Shown here: positions 17,252 through 25,424 of the stretch, piece by piece
Numbering within the stretch: the stretch's first letter is position 1
Layout: every line of letters begins with the position of its first letter
Origin: Haladaptatus sp. DYF46
GTDB lineage: Archaea > Halobacteriota > Halobacteria > Halobacteriales > Haladaptataceae
Reading direction: 5' to 3'
Assembly: GCF_021083305.1 (NCBI RefSeq)
Contig: NZ_JAJFAY010000001.1
Location: 1,612,001-1,676,000, forward strand
DNA: 64,000 nucleotides
Made by a program: the position numbers and the translations under genes
Notes under the pieces: generated by a model
The model's input: only the letters and a program-made list of their open reading frames with translations
What the model was told of the DNA's origin: nothing
Database searches by the model: none

Positions 17252-17749
17252 ATGACGGAGATCCATCCGGGTCAGCGTGTCACGGTCTTAGCCGACGCGC
17301 AAAACCTCTATCATACTGCTCAAAGCGTCTATAGTCGGAATATTGACTACTCCTCTCTTCTCTCGAAGGCAACCCAAGACCGGGAGTTGACGCGCGCTAT
17401 CGCCTACGTCATTCAAGCCGATAGCCCCGACGAGGACAGGTTTTTCGACGCGTTGAGCGACATCGGGTTCGAGGCGAAGATAAAGGCCATCAAGACGTTC
17501 GGCGACGGGTCGAAGAAGGCCGATTGGGACGTCGGCATCTGTCTCGATGCGATCACACTCGCGCCGAAAGTCGATACGGTCGTTCTCTGCACCGGCGACG
17601 GCGACTTCGCACAACTGGCGACGCATCTCCGTCACGAGGGGGTGCGCGTGGAAGTGATGGGGTTCCAAGAATCGACCGCCGAAGAACTCGTCACCGCCGC
17701 CGACAGTTTCATCGACCTCAGCGAACGGACCGAAACGTTCCTCCTTTAG
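17252..17749 (+). CDS. NYN-domain (LabA-like) protein
   Basis: This 165-residue protein has the NYN/PIN-like fold of LabA-type proteins. Acidic residues expected at the metal site are in VLADAQNLYHTAQ (near 12-24), KKADWDVGICLDAI (near 87-100) and LCTGDGDFAQLATHLRHEG (near 112-130). NYN domains are generally RNA-processing nucleases. Full domain length without extra domains suggests a stand-alone nuclease or RNA-binding regulator. Its stop overlaps the stop of a small convergent membrane protein gene by three bases. Confidence 0.85.
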   Translation: MTEIHPGQRVTVLADAQNLYHTAQSVYSRNIDYSSLLSKATQDRELTRAIAYVIQADSPDEDRFFDALSDIGFEAKIKAIKTFGDGSKKADWDVGICLDAITLAPKVDTVVLCTGDGDFAQLATHLRHEGVRVEVMGFQESTAEELVTAADSFIDLSERTETFLL

Positions 17750-17922
17750 ACCGGACGGCCGCCTTCGGCCGTTCCGTACATCAGTGCGCCCGCCGCGAGG
17801 GCGATAGTGGCGATTCCGGCGAGAGCGTTCCCCACGAAGGTGCCGATCATCGAGATGACGCCGAAGATCATGACGCTCCCGACGATGAGAAGCGCGATCC
17901 CCAGCAGTTCTTTCGTGTTCAT
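17746..17922 (-). CDS. 58-residue membrane protein
   Basis: A short open frame starts MNTKELLGIALLIVGSVM and contains two hydrophobic segments (about residues 6-28 and 33-50), ending GTAEGGRPV. The Gly/Ala-rich spans and Met-Asn-Thr-Lys start resemble many small haloarchaeal membrane proteins. The stop TAA at 17746-17748 overlaps the NYN stop. The last codons lie in an inverted repeat, ACGGCCG/CGGCCGT with a 4-base loop (17755-17772), that could also act as a terminator. Function is unknown. Confidence 0.62.
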   Translation of the reverse strand: MNTKELLGIALLIVGSVMIFGVISMIGTFVGNALAGIATIALAAGALMYGTAEGGRPV

Positions 17923-18064
17923 ACGCCGTCTTCGGACTCCCTCCTAATAAATCGCTCTCAAATCGATAGCCAGGCCCATGGTAATGCGAATCAATGTCAT
18001 GCTAAAGCGAGGCACGAAATCGGATGTCGAAGGCCTTTCACCCACCCGCGCCGAATCCGGGGCA

Positions 18065-18535
18065 ATGACCGAAGACGAGGATTTGCCCGCGCTCCGTATC
18101 ACCGCGGATTACCAGTTCGGCGCGGGCGCCGGTACCGCGCTGTTCCCGCCCGAGGAGGACCTCGAAGTTCGCCACTCGTCGTCCGGGCGACCACAACAGG
18201 TACACGCAGACGGACGACGACTCGTCACCTACGCCACCGACGGCCGGTTCACGCTCGGACTCGCGGGGGGAAGTCGTATCGCCGACGCCCTCGAATCGCC
18301 CGCTGGCCGCGTTATCGTCGGCGACGAGAGCGAACCGTTCGTCCGGGACGGCAAGAACGTCTTCGCCAAGTTCGTCGGCGACGTGGACCCGGACGTTCGC
18401 GCCGGTGACGAGGTGTTGGTGACCCACGAGAACGGCGACCTCCTCGCTGTGGGCCGGGCCGAACTCGACGCCGACGCCATGTCCGATTTCGACACCGGGA
18501 TGGCCGTGAAGGTGCGCGACAGCGCGGGCGAGTGA
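18065..18535 (+). CDS. PUA-domain protein
   Basis: This 156-residue protein has an N-terminal domain with YQFGAGAGTALFPPEEDLEVRHSSSGRPQQV. A C-terminal PUA RNA-binding domain follows (GRVIVGDESEPFVRDGKNVFAKFVGD, VRAGDEVLVTHENGDLLAVGRAELDADAM). The layout is like archaeosine-modification accessory or tRNA-guanine transglycosylase C-terminal modules. It precedes NAC and TrmI on the same strand, so a role in tRNA or ribosome work is likely by context. The ATG at 18065 gives the MTEDEDLPALRITADYQFG start; the frame is open upstream without similarity. Confidence 0.8.
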   Translation: MTEDEDLPALRITADYQFGAGAGTALFPPEEDLEVRHSSSGRPQQVHADGRRLVTYATDGRFTLGLAGGSRIADALESPAGRVIVGDESEPFVRDGKNVFAKFVGDVDPDVRAGDEVLVTHENGDLLAVGRAELDADAMSDFDTGMAVKVRDSAGE

Positions 18536-18626
18536 GACGCAAGCGGGAAGGACCGTCCGGATGACGACGGCGAATGAGCCAACCGTTTGCGTCACGTTTT
18601 TGCCTGTTCGCTCCGACGGTTCGGGT

Positions 18627-19022
18627 ATGTTTGGAGGAGGCGGCGGTGGGCTCGACCCACGCAAGATGCAGCAGATGATGAAGCAGATGGGTATCGACGT
18701 GGACGACATCGACGCCGAGGAAGTCGTCATCCGCACGGCGGACGGCGAAGAACTCGTCTTTAGCGACCCCGACGTGACCCGAATGGACGCGCGCGGCCAG
18801 CACACATATCAGATCGTCGGCGACGCCGAAACGCGCGAAGCGTCCGGTTCGTCCGGATCGGCTGGCGCGGTCGAATCCGGGTCGGCTGACGGTGCCGATG
18901 AGATTCCGGACTCCGACGTCGAAATCGTCGTCCAGCAGTCGGGCGCGACGGAAGACGAGGCCCGCGAGGCGCTGGAAGCGGAGAACGGCGACCTCGCGGC
19001 GGCGGTAAACCGACTGAAGTGA
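18627..19022 (+). CDS. nac: nascent polypeptide-associated complex protein
   Basis: This 131-residue archaeal NAC homologue binds nascent chains at the ribosome. The N-terminus MFGGGGGGLDPRKMQQMMKQMGIDVDDID is characteristic of archaeal NAC. A NAC beta-barrel follows (EVVIRTADGEELVFSDPDVTRMDARGQHTYQIVG), then a Ser/Gly/Asp-rich linker (about residues 68-90) and a UBA domain (QQSGATEDEAREALEAENGD). The ATG at 18627 is chosen accordingly. The stop overlaps the GTG start of trmI by four bases, so translation is probably coupled. Confidence 0.93.
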   Translation: MFGGGGGGLDPRKMQQMMKQMGIDVDDIDAEEVVIRTADGEELVFSDPDVTRMDARGQHTYQIVGDAETREASGSSGSAGAVESGSADGADEIPDSDVEIVVQQSGATEDEAREALEAENGDLAAAVNRLK

Positions 19023-19741
19023 CGGTTTTACTCGTTCACGGCGACCGCGAGTACCTCCGCGACCCCGGCGAGGAACTCCAGACCGATCTCGGCGTTCTCA
19101 CCGTTCCCAAGGACGTCCAGCCCGGCGACGTTCTCGCCACCCACTTGGACGAGGAGTTCACGGTGCGGCGACTCCGCGGTCCCGACCTGTTCCATCATTT
19201 CGACCGAACCGGCGCGCCGATGCTCCCGCGAGATATCGGCCTCGTCGTCGGCGAAACTGGCGTCGCGGCGGGCGACAAGGTGTTGGACGCAGGAACGGGG
19301 ACCGGCGTCCTCGCGGCGTATCTCGGCCGTATCGGCGCCGAAGTCGTCACCTACGAACGAAAGGAGGACTTCGCCGAAGTAGCCCGCGACAACATCGAGA
19401 TGGCCGACGTGGCCGATTCGGTCGAGGTCCGAACGGGCGACATAACCGACGAACTCGACGACCTCGGGGAGTTCGACGTCCTCACCCTCGACACGCCGGA
19501 CGCGGCGGACGTCGTCGCACATGTGCGGGATCTGCTCGCGAACGGCGGGTCGCTCGGCGTCTACGCACCGTTCGTGGAGAGCGCCCGCGACGTCGAAGCG
19601 GCCGCCCGCGAAGCGAATCTGGACGACGTTCGGACGATGGAGACCATCCAGCGCGAGATGGACTTCGACGAGCGCGGAACGCGCCCGTCCACGAGTCCCG
19701 TCGGCCACACCGGCTATCTCACCTTCGCGCGGAAGTCGTAG
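19019..19741 (+). CDS. trmI: tRNA (adenine-N1)-methyltransferase
   Basis: This 240-residue Class I SAM methyltransferase is of the TrmI type that makes m1A57/58 in archaeal tRNA. A short beta N-terminal domain with TDLGVLTVPKDVQPGDVL precedes the SAM motif VLDAGTGTGVLAAYLG (near 86-101). Acidic motif II is in VVTYERKEDF, and the NPPY-like motif IV position reads LTLDTPDAADV. The C-terminal VGHTGYLTFARK is typical. It starts at a GTG overlapping the nac stop. PUA, NAC and TrmI form a small RNA/translation cluster. Confidence 0.92.
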   Translation: MTVLLVHGDREYLRDPGEELQTDLGVLTVPKDVQPGDVLATHLDEEFTVRRLRGPDLFHHFDRTGAPMLPRDIGLVVGETGVAAGDKVLDAGTGTGVLAAYLGRIGAEVVTYERKEDFAEVARDNIEMADVADSVEVRTGDITDELDDLGEFDVLTLDTPDAADVVAHVRDLLANGGSLGVYAPFVESARDVEAAAREANLDDVRTMETIQREMDFDERGTRPSTSPVGHTGYLTFARKS

Positions 19742-19781
19742 CGCGAAACGGCGATTTGCTATCGCTTCTTTCTTTCGACAC

Positions 19782-19805
19782 CCCGAAGAGCGTTCGCTGT
19801 TCGGG
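19782..19805. terminator. near-perfect 24-base palindrome between convergent genes
   Basis: Outer arms CCCGAA/TTCGGG and inner arms AGCG/CGCT pair around a 2-base centre with one mismatch. It sits in the gap between the convergent trmI and acetyltransferase genes. A terminator role is plausible but no T-tract follows. It may belong to the wider hairpin family in this window. Confidence 0.45.
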
Positions 19806-19839
19806 ACTGCTCGTAACGGCCGATGAAAACGGCGGGCAG

Positions 19840-20439
19840 TCAGTGTCTGCCGGTGTCGTACTTGTACGTCGCTTCGTCGGGGTCGATGCCGAACTCCTCG
19901 GCCATCTCCTCGGCGTCGTCCTCGTCCGATGGCTCGACGTCTTGCGGTCCCGCGTCCTTGAACCGCTCGCGGAGGCGGTCTGGCATGCGAAAGGAGGAGA
20001 CGGAGAGGACCATCGGTATGGCGTCGGGTTCGATTTCTTCCCGTTTCGCTTCGAGTCGGTCGTGGAGTTTCGGGGGCAGTTCGTCCGTTTCGATGGGTTC
20101 GAACCCGAACTGGGCGAGGTAGTCGGGCACGCCGACGAGGGCGTACACCTCCTCGAAGTCGTCGTCGCTCGCCTTGTCGATGAGGCGTTCGACGACGTGC
20201 GCGCCGACGCCCTGCCCCCGCCACCGTTCGACGACGCCGATGCTCGTCAGTTCACAGATTTCGGGGGCATCGTCCGGCTTGTGGATTCGAATCCGCCCGA
20301 ATCCGGCTTTTTCGCCCGAGGTTTCGTCCACGACGACGACGTAATCCCGGGACCGAAAGGCGGTATCGTCGAGTCCCATCGCCTCGATACTGTCGAGCAA
20401 CCAAACCTCCTCGCGGTTTTTGGCATCCCGGACGTACAT
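19840..20439 (-). CDS. GNAT-family N-acetyltransferase
   Basis: This 199-residue GNAT enzyme has the acetyl-CoA loop SIGVVERWRGQGVGAHVVERLID near 80-102. The beta-strand DYVVVVDETSGEKAGFGRIRIHK precedes it, and VPDYLAQFGFEPIE follows. It resembles the YjaB/ArgA-like haloarchaeal group with a long C-terminal acidic tail (DDAEEMAEEFGIDPDEATYKYDTGRH). The ATG at 20439 (MYVRDAKNREEV) is preferred. A TTG nine codons upstream would be in frame but is a poor start. The substrate is unknown. Confidence 0.82.
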   Translation of the reverse strand: MYVRDAKNREEVWLLDSIEAMGLDDTAFRSRDYVVVVDETSGEKAGFGRIRIHKPDDAPEICELTSIGVVERWRGQGVGAHVVERLIDKASDDDFEEVYALVGVPDYLAQFGFEPIETDELPPKLHDRLEAKREEIEPDAIPMVLSVSSFRMPDRLRERFKDAGPQDVEPSDEDDAEEMAEEFGIDPDEATYKYDTGRH

Positions 20440-20522
20440 GCTGTGGAATACGTTCGCTACCGACAAAAAGTCACCCGTGGTCCGAAGATTGATGCGGTTT
20501 GCTGGCGAATGACAAATATTCG

Positions 20523-20706
20523 ATGGGTTGGTCGAAACTCACCGACCGGTGGGATGTCGCTCTGGTCGTCGCGGTCGCCGCGGTGCAACTGTGCTCGTCG
20601 GGTACAGTTTGCTCGCCGCGAATCCGGTCTCGGGGACGGAATCGACAAAATTCTGGAAGGCGCAGGGATATTGCTGTACGCGGCCCAACTGCGAACGACG
20701 CGTTCA
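20523..20706 (+). pseudogene. possible degraded small membrane protein gene
   Basis: A reading frame beginning MGWSKLTDRWDVALVVAVAAVQL (20523-20591) looks like the start of a two-helix membrane protein. It is then lost. A second frame continues with VLVGYSLLAANPVSG (20591-20635), and a third with GIDKILEGAGILLYAAQLRTT (from about 20638). Two same-direction shifts would join the three parts into one plausible protein of about 60 residues. The 3' end touches the convergent MGMT-like gene. The alternative is chance similarity in GC-rich sequence. Confidence 0.3.
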
Positions 20707-21165
20707 GAGCCCCTCCAGCGAGCGTAGTTTCTGTTCGACGTCCGGCGGCGCGGCACTCGGCCCGTCGCGAACGCGATGGTCGGGGACCAAAACGGGGGCG
20801 GGGTTCGCGTCGAGCGCCGTCCGAACGAGTTCCAAGTCGGCCTCCTCGGAGTGGTCGATTCCGGAACTCATCCGGGCGATGGTTTCGACGTTCACCTGCT
20901 CGCCGTAGGGGACGCTTCGGACGGATTCGAGCACGTTCCGTTGGTCCGTCGGGAGCGTGAGCGCGACCTGTACGTCCGAAAAGTCGTCCTCGACGCCCTC
21001 CAGATACGCCATGATTCGGTCGAGGACGGCGTGGTCCTCCAGTGCGTCGTCGTCCGCCTCGCGTGGAAACGCCACGCGCAACACGCGCCCGCTGGCGACG
21101 CCGATCTGCACGGCGCGCTCCAGGTACGGGGATTGCTGTGCGTAGATTCCGGCAGTCTCGTCCAT
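20704..21165 (-). CDS. MGMT-like (alkyltransferase-like) protein lacking the active-site Cys
   Basis: This 153-residue protein ends in the DNA-binding and active-site domain of O6-alkylguanine alkyltransferases. Recognisable parts are VPYGEQVNVETIARMSSG (near 91-108) and, where the PCHR motif is expected, VPDHRV. The reactive cysteine is therefore replaced by Asp, and the following His-Arg-Val is kept. The N-terminal ~75 residues are unlike the Ada N-domain but acidic and well ordered. Alkyltransferase-like proteins that bind lesions without repair carry Trp or Ala at this position, so a lesion sensor is a reasonable guess. The ATG at 21165 (MDETAGIYAQQ) is chosen; one at 21186 is also possible. 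Confidence 0.78.
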   Translation of the reverse strand: MDETAGIYAQQSPYLERAVQIGVASGRVLRVAFPREADDDALEDHAVLDRIMAYLEGVEDDFSDVQVALTLPTDQRNVLESVRSVPYGEQVNVETIARMSSGIDHSEEADLELVRTALDANPAPVLVPDHRVRDGPSAAPPDVEQKLRSLEGL

Positions 21166-21217
21166 AGCCACGGAAACGAACCTCATGACCTTCAAGATTC
21201 GTCCCGCGGACGCAAAC

Positions 21218-21225
21218 CTTATGTA
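21218..21225 (+). promoter_or_regulatory. TATA box of the trpCBA operon
   Basis: CTTATGTA is centred about 29 bases before the trpC ATG at 21251, which fits a leaderless or nearly leaderless transcript. No leader peptide or attenuator is visible between it and trpC. Confidence 0.55.
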
Positions 21226-21250
21226 CAAACTAGTCCGTTGATGTACTACA

Positions 21251-22006
21251 ATGAACGTAGATGGTGCGCTCGCACCCGCGGTCGAGTCCATCCTCCGGGC
21301 CGCACGGGAACGAACGCCCGAGACGACGGGGCGTGTGTCCGTGGACGCACGCTCGTTTCCGGACGCGCTCGCGGACGCGGAGGAAAACGGACGGATGCCG
21401 CTGATCGCGGAAGTAAAACCCACCAGTCCCACGACGGACGGTAAACGAACCGACGACCCGGTCGAACTGGCCGAAACGATGGTCGAGAACGGGGCGACCG
21501 CACTCTCGGTCCTCACCGAACCCGAGCATTTCGGCGGCAGTCCGGAGAACCTCCGGCGGATCCGGGAGGCCGTCGACGTCCCGGTTCTCCGGAAGGACTT
21601 CATCGTCCGGGAGGAGCAACTGGACGTGGTCGCCGCGGACCTCGTGCTTCTCATCGTTCGCTTCGTGGACGACTTGGAGGGACTGTTGGCCGCCGCCCGC
21701 GACCGCGGTTTTCAGGTCCTCGTCGAAGTCCACGACGGGGACGAACTGACGGACGCGCTCGATGCGGGCGCGACCATCATCGGCGTGAACAACCGCGACC
21801 TCGCGCGATTGGAGGTCGATTTGGGAACGTTCGAATCGGTCGCACCCGTGGTCCCCGCGGACACGACGCTCGTCGCGGAGAGCGGTATCGCGACGACGGC
21901 CGACGTCGAACGAATGCGCGATGCCGGGGCGGACGCCCTGCTGGTCGGAAGCGCCATCATGGACGGCGACGTCGGCGACAACACGCGGAGGTTGGTGAAC
22001 GCATGA
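21251..22006 (+). CDS. trpC: indole-3-glycerol-phosphate synthase
   Basis: This 251-residue TIM-barrel enzyme closes the indole ring in tryptophan synthesis. Family blocks are [13 protein letters not shown] near residue 53 with the catalytic Lys, [14 protein letters not shown] near 114, [14 protein letters not shown] near 178, and [15 protein letters not shown] near 212. The stop overlaps the trpB start by four bases (ATGA). It is the first gene of the trpC-trpB-trpA operon. Confidence 0.95.
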   Translation: MNVDGALAPAVESILRAARERTPETTGRVSVDARSFPDALADAEENGRMPLIAEVKPTSPTTDGKRTDDPVELAETMVENGATALSVLTEPEHFGGSPENLRRIREAVDVPVLRKDFIVREEQLDVVAADLVLLIVRFVDDLEGLLAAARDRGFQVLVEVHDGDELTDALDAGATIIGVNNRDLARLEVDLGTFESVAPVVPADTTLVAESGIATTADVERMRDAGADALLVGSAIMDGDVGDNTRRLVNA

Positions 22007-23346
22007 GCGAAACGAACGGGATAAACGAGACGAAGTTCGGCGAGTACGGCGGCCAGTACGTCCCCGAGGTGCTGATGCCCGCAATCGAGGAACTCCAGTC
22101 GGCCTACGAACGCTACGTCCTCGACAACGAGGACGGCTTCATGGACGAGTTCCGCCGCCACCTTCGCGATTTCGGCGGCCGACCGACGCCGCTCCAGCAC
22201 GCCGACGCGCTGAGCGAGCGGTACGACCGCGACATCTACCTGAAACGCGAGGACCTGCTCCACGGCGGCGCGCACAAATTGAACAACGCACTCGGACAGG
22301 TATTGCTGGCGAAGTACATGGGAAAGGATCGAATCGTCGCCGAGACCGGTGCCGGCCAGCACGGCACCGCGACCGCGATGGCCGCCTCGTACCTCGATAT
22401 CGACTGCGAGGTGTTCATGGGCCGCACCGACATCAACCGCCAGCGCCCGAACGTCTTCCGAATGCGGACCCACGACGCCGAGGTGAATCCCGTCGACGTG
22501 GGGTCGGGAACGCTGAAGGAGGCCATCAACGAGACCATGCGCGACTGGGCGACGAACGTGGAGGACACCCACTACGTCATCGGAAGCGTCGTCGGGCCGC
22601 ATCCGTTCCCGAAGATGGTCCGCGACTTTCAGTCGGTCATCAGCGAGGAAGCCCGTGAGCAGATTCGAGAGCAGGCCGGTCGACTCCCGGACAGCGTCGT
22701 CGCCTGTGCGGGCGGCGGGTCGAACACCATGGGCGCGTTCCACAACTTCGTAGACGACGCGGAACCACGTTCCGCGAACAGGTCGAGCGGGCACGGCCCG
22801 CGAGACGACGAAGGCGTTTCCCTGTTCGCCGTCGAAGCGGGAGGCTCCGGCCTGACCATCGACGAGGACGAGGGCGTCGCCCCGCACTCGGCCTCGCTGG
22901 GAACGGGCCGAGACGGCGTGCTTCACGGTGCGCGGACGAGACTCCTCCAGAGCCGTGACGGCCAAATCCTCGAATCCCATAGCGTGAGCGCGGGACTCGA
23001 CTACTCCGGCGTCGGTCCGGAACTGGCCCACCTCGTCGAAACGGGGCGGGTGACGCCGGTCAGCGTCGGCGACGACGCGGCGCTCGAAGCCTTCCACCGA
23101 CTCTCGAAACTGGAGGGAATCATCCCCGCACTGGAGTCGAGTCACGCGGTTGCCTATCTGGAACGTGCGGCGCAACGCTCCGCGGACGGTTCGAGCGGGC
23201 ATGGCACGCGAGACGAAGCCGACGACCTCGGCGACCTCGTTATCGTCAACGTCTCCGGACGCGGCGACAAGGACCTCGATACGGTCATCGAGGAGAGCGC
23301 GAAACGCGGTATCGACGCGGCACCCAGTATGGAGGTCTTCGAATGA
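22003..23346 (+). CDS. trpB: tryptophan synthase beta chain with two inserted segments
   Basis: This 447-residue PLP enzyme joins indole and serine. It has [13 protein letters not shown] at the start, the PLP Lys in [13 protein letters not shown] near residue 90, the [17 protein letters not shown] phosphate loop near 235-252 and [10 protein letters not shown] near the end. The protein is about 40-50 residues longer than typical TrpB. The excess is two short insertions, residues ~252-272 ([19 protein letters not shown]) and ~389-408 ([18 protein letters not shown]). Their DNA is two copies of one double-hairpin element. Both fall where other TrpB proteins have surface loops, and the frame is kept. 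The stop overlaps the trpA start by four bases. Confidence 0.95.
   Translation: MSETNGINETKFGEYGGQYVPEVLMPAIEELQSAYERYVLDNEDGFMDEFRRHLRDFGGRPTPLQHADALSERYDRDIYLKREDLLHGGAHKLNNALGQVLLAKYMGKDRIVAETGAGQHGTATAMAASYLDIDCEVFMGRTDINRQRPNVFRMRTHDAEVNPVDVGSGTLKEAINETMRDWATNVEDTHYVIGSVVGPHPFPKMVRDFQSVISEEAREQIREQAGRLPDSVVACAGGGSNTMGAFHNFVDDAEPRSANRSSGHGPRDDEGVSLFAVEAGGSGLTIDEDEGVAPHSASLGTGRDGVLHGARTRLLQSRDGQILESHSVSAGLDYSGVGPELAHLVETGRVTPVSVGDDAALEAFHRLSKLEGIIPALESSHAVAYLERAAQRSADGSSGHGTRDEADDLGDLVIVNVSGRGDKDLDTVIEESAKRGIDAAPSMEVFE
22759..22815. repeat. double-hairpin element inside trpB, copy 1
   Basis: The first hairpin has arms GCGGAAC/GTTCCGC around CAC (22759-22775). Eleven bases ending GGTCGA follow. 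The second hairpin has arms GCGGGC/GCCCGC around ACG (22787-22801), followed by GAGACGACGA. It is translated in frame as part of TrpB. The same order of parts recurs in scpA (61633-61673) with different but still complementary arm bases. Confidence 0.85.
23170..23217. repeat. double-hairpin element inside trpB, copy 2 (degenerate)
   Basis: From TCCGCGGACGGTTCGAGC onward this segment aligns with trpB copy 1: TCGAGCGGGC, a 3-base ATG loop, GCACGC with one arm mismatch, then GAGACGA. The left hairpin arm has decayed. It encodes [15 protein letters not shown], almost the same peptide as copy 1, because the reading frame is the same. Confidence 0.75.
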
Positions 23347-24173
23347 ATTCCTCCGCTTCGGACCTCGAATCGGCCTTTTCCGACGGCCCGGCCCTGATTC
23401 CGTACGTCGTGGCTGGCGACCCGGGTATCGAAGAAACGAAGGAGTACGTCCGGGCGCTCGTTCGCGGCGGCGCGGACGTGGTGGAACTCGGCCTGCCGTT
23501 CTCGGAACCCATCGCGGACGGCCCGACGATTCAGAACGGCATCCAACGCGCGCTTTCCGGCGGAATGACGCCGGACGACTACCTCGAACTCGTGTCGGAT
23601 GTGGACGCGGACGTGCCTATCGTCTGCATGACCTACTACAACCTCATCTATCAGTATGGGGGCGAGGAGGGGGTCGAAGACTTCGTTTCCGCCGCCGCGG
23701 ACGCCGGTCTTTCTGGGCTCATCGTCCCCGACCTGCCGGTCGAGGAGAGCGGTCCGCTCCGCTTGGCGTGTGACGAATACGGACTCGATCTCGTGTTCAT
23801 CGTCGCGCCGACGACGACGGACGCGCGCAAACGGCGCATCTCCGAACAGGCGTCGGGATTCGTTTACGTGCAGGCCCGGATGGGAACGACGGGCGCACAG
23901 GCGGACGTGAGCGGCGATACGCACGACAGTCTGGAACGATTGGCCGGAAGCGATTTGCCCAAAGCCGTCGGCTTTGGTGTGAGCGAAGGCGAACACGCGA
24001 GGGAAATCGTCTCGGCGGGCGCGGACGGCGTCGTCGTCGGAAGCGCGCTCGTGGACATCGTCGCGTCCGGGGAGAACGTCGCGGAACGCCTCGAAGCCAA
24101 AGCCGCGGAACTCAAATCCGGGGCACGTGAAGGGGAACAAGAGATACCGGAACCGGAACGGACTTCAAACTAG
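23343..24173 (+). CDS. trpA: tryptophan synthase alpha chain
   Basis: This 276-residue TIM barrel cleaves indole-3-glycerol phosphate and channels indole to TrpB. It contains [14 protein letters not shown] near residue 19, the catalytic Glu in [18 protein letters not shown] near 48-65, and [15 protein letters not shown] near 176. It starts four bases inside the trpB stop. The acidic C-terminal tail ([14 protein letters not shown]) is a common haloarchaeal addition. Confidence 0.95.
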   Translation: MNSSASDLESAFSDGPALIPYVVAGDPGIEETKEYVRALVRGGADVVELGLPFSEPIADGPTIQNGIQRALSGGMTPDDYLELVSDVDADVPIVCMTYYNLIYQYGGEEGVEDFVSAAADAGLSGLIVPDLPVEESGPLRLACDEYGLDLVFIVAPTTTDARKRRISEQASGFVYVQARMGTTGAQADVSGDTHDSLERLAGSDLPKAVGFGVSEGEHAREIVSAGADGVVVGSALVDIVASGENVAERLEAKAAELKSGAREGEQEIPEPERTSN

Positions 24174-24194
24174 CTTGCTACAGAGTCACATACA

Positions 24195-24989
24195 ATGAAC
24201 ACAGGAATCACAGCGCGCCTCGACCGAATCGGGTCCGACGGGCGCTACATCATCGTCCCGATGGACCACGGCATTACATTGGGCGCGGTAAAAGGACTGA
24301 AGGACATCGAATCGACCATCGACGCGGTAACGCGGGGGGGTGCCGACGCCGTTCTCACGCAGAAGGGAATCGCACCGCGCGTGCATCCGAACAAGAACGA
24401 CGCGGGGTACATCGTCCACCTGAACGCCTCCACGACCATCGGCCCGGATTCGAACGACAAACGCATGACCGGGACGGTACAGGAGGCAATCGCGGCGGGT
24501 GCCGACGCCGTCTCGCTCCACATCAACGTCGGCAGCACGTACGAACCGAAACAGATCACCGACCTCGCGGAGGTCTGTGACACTGCGAGCAAGTTCGGGG
24601 TTCCCGTCCTCGCCATGTCCTACGCCCGCGGACCGGGTATCGACGAGCACGACGCCGAAAGCCTCGGGCACGCCGTTCGACTCGCCGAGGAACTCGGAGC
24701 GGACGTGGTGAAGACGGCCTACAGCGGCGACGCCGCGAGTTTCGAGCACGTCGTGGAGTCGACGCGACTCCCCGTCGTCATCGCGGGCGGCGCACCCGAG
24801 GGCGACAAGGCGACCCTCGATGCGGTTCGCGGCGCGATGGACGCGGGCGGCGCGGGCGTCTCCATCGGACGGTCCGTCTTCCAGCACGACGACCCGGAGG
24901 CAATCGCCAGAGCGGTTGCGGGCGTCGTCCACGACGACCTGTCCGCCGACGATGCGCTCGATCAGGCGGGGTTGTCGGTCGAAATATAG
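24195..24989 (+). CDS. 2-amino-3,7-dideoxy-D-threo-hept-6-ulosonate synthase
   Basis: This 264-residue class I aldolase-like enzyme catalyses the first step of the archaeal route to dehydroquinate, which replaces DAHP synthase. It carries IIVPMDHGITLGAVKGL near residue 20, a Schiff-base Lys in DVVKTAYSGDA near 178, and IAGGAPEGDKATLDAV near 201. It starts 21 bases after trpA and is probably on the same transcript. The partner enzyme, dehydroquinate synthase II, lies at 26257. Fructose-bisphosphate aldolase is the main alternative, but the context argues for ADH synthase. Confidence 0.9.
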   Translation: MNTGITARLDRIGSDGRYIIVPMDHGITLGAVKGLKDIESTIDAVTRGGADAVLTQKGIAPRVHPNKNDAGYIVHLNASTTIGPDSNDKRMTGTVQEAIAAGADAVSLHINVGSTYEPKQITDLAEVCDTASKFGVPVLAMSYARGPGIDEHDAESLGHAVRLAEELGADVVKTAYSGDAASFEHVVESTRLPVVIAGGAPEGDKATLDAVRGAMDAGGAGVSIGRSVFQHDDPEAIARAVAGVVHDDLSADDALDQAGLSVEI

Positions 24990-25047
24990 CCCGACTGTTT
25001 TGTTCAGCCACATAAAATTATTTACTGAGGGGACGTATCTCTCGGAC

Positions 25048-25401
25048 ATGAATACCGTCGCCGAAACCAACGGATTCGCGTTCGGCATCGTCGTCGCGAG
25101 CCTCCTCCTGTTTCTCGCGTACGTCCTGCTCGGAACGCCATTCCTTGCCATCCCACCGATTCTCCTCCTGCTCGGGTGGTGTGTCGTCCGCTACGCCCCG
25201 GAGGATCAACGCGTACGGTTCGCGTTCCTCGCGGCGATAAGCGTGGGTCTCGCAGGGGCCATCGTTCCCACGCTCGTCTTCGAATCCGACTGGACGCGAT
25301 CGCTCGACAGCAGTATACTGTTGGTCGCGGCACTCACCGGGTCGCTCGCCGTCCTCTGGGCCAGCGTGGAGACGACGAACCGACTGACGCCGACGGCCTA
25401 A
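25048..25401 (+). CDS. four-helix membrane protein, function unknown
   Basis: This 117-residue protein has hydrophobic segments at about residues 9-28, 28-47, 56-78 and 86-106, with no conserved polar motif visible. The ATG at 25048 lies about 28 bases after the TATA-like ATTATTTAC. It has its own promoter between the two early-shikimate genes. It resembles small uncharacterised haloarchaeal membrane proteins. Confidence 0.7.
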   Translation: MNTVAETNGFAFGIVVASLLLFLAYVLLGTPFLAIPPILLLLGWCVVRYAPEDQRVRFAFLAAISVGLAGAIVPTLVFESDWTRSLDSSILLVAALTGSLAVLWASVETTNRLTPTA

Positions 25402-25424
25402 CTCGTTCTTCGCACCCTTCTTCG

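Noticed and set aside
20280..20300. GATTCGAATCC resembling a tRNA T-arm
   Set aside because: It lies inside the acetyltransferase gene in frame, with no acceptor or anticodon stems around it.
21712..23202. Long minus-strand frame opposite trpC and trpB
   Set aside because: The translation is Arg/Val/His-rich without motifs, while the plus strand encodes intact TrpC and TrpB with catalytic residues.
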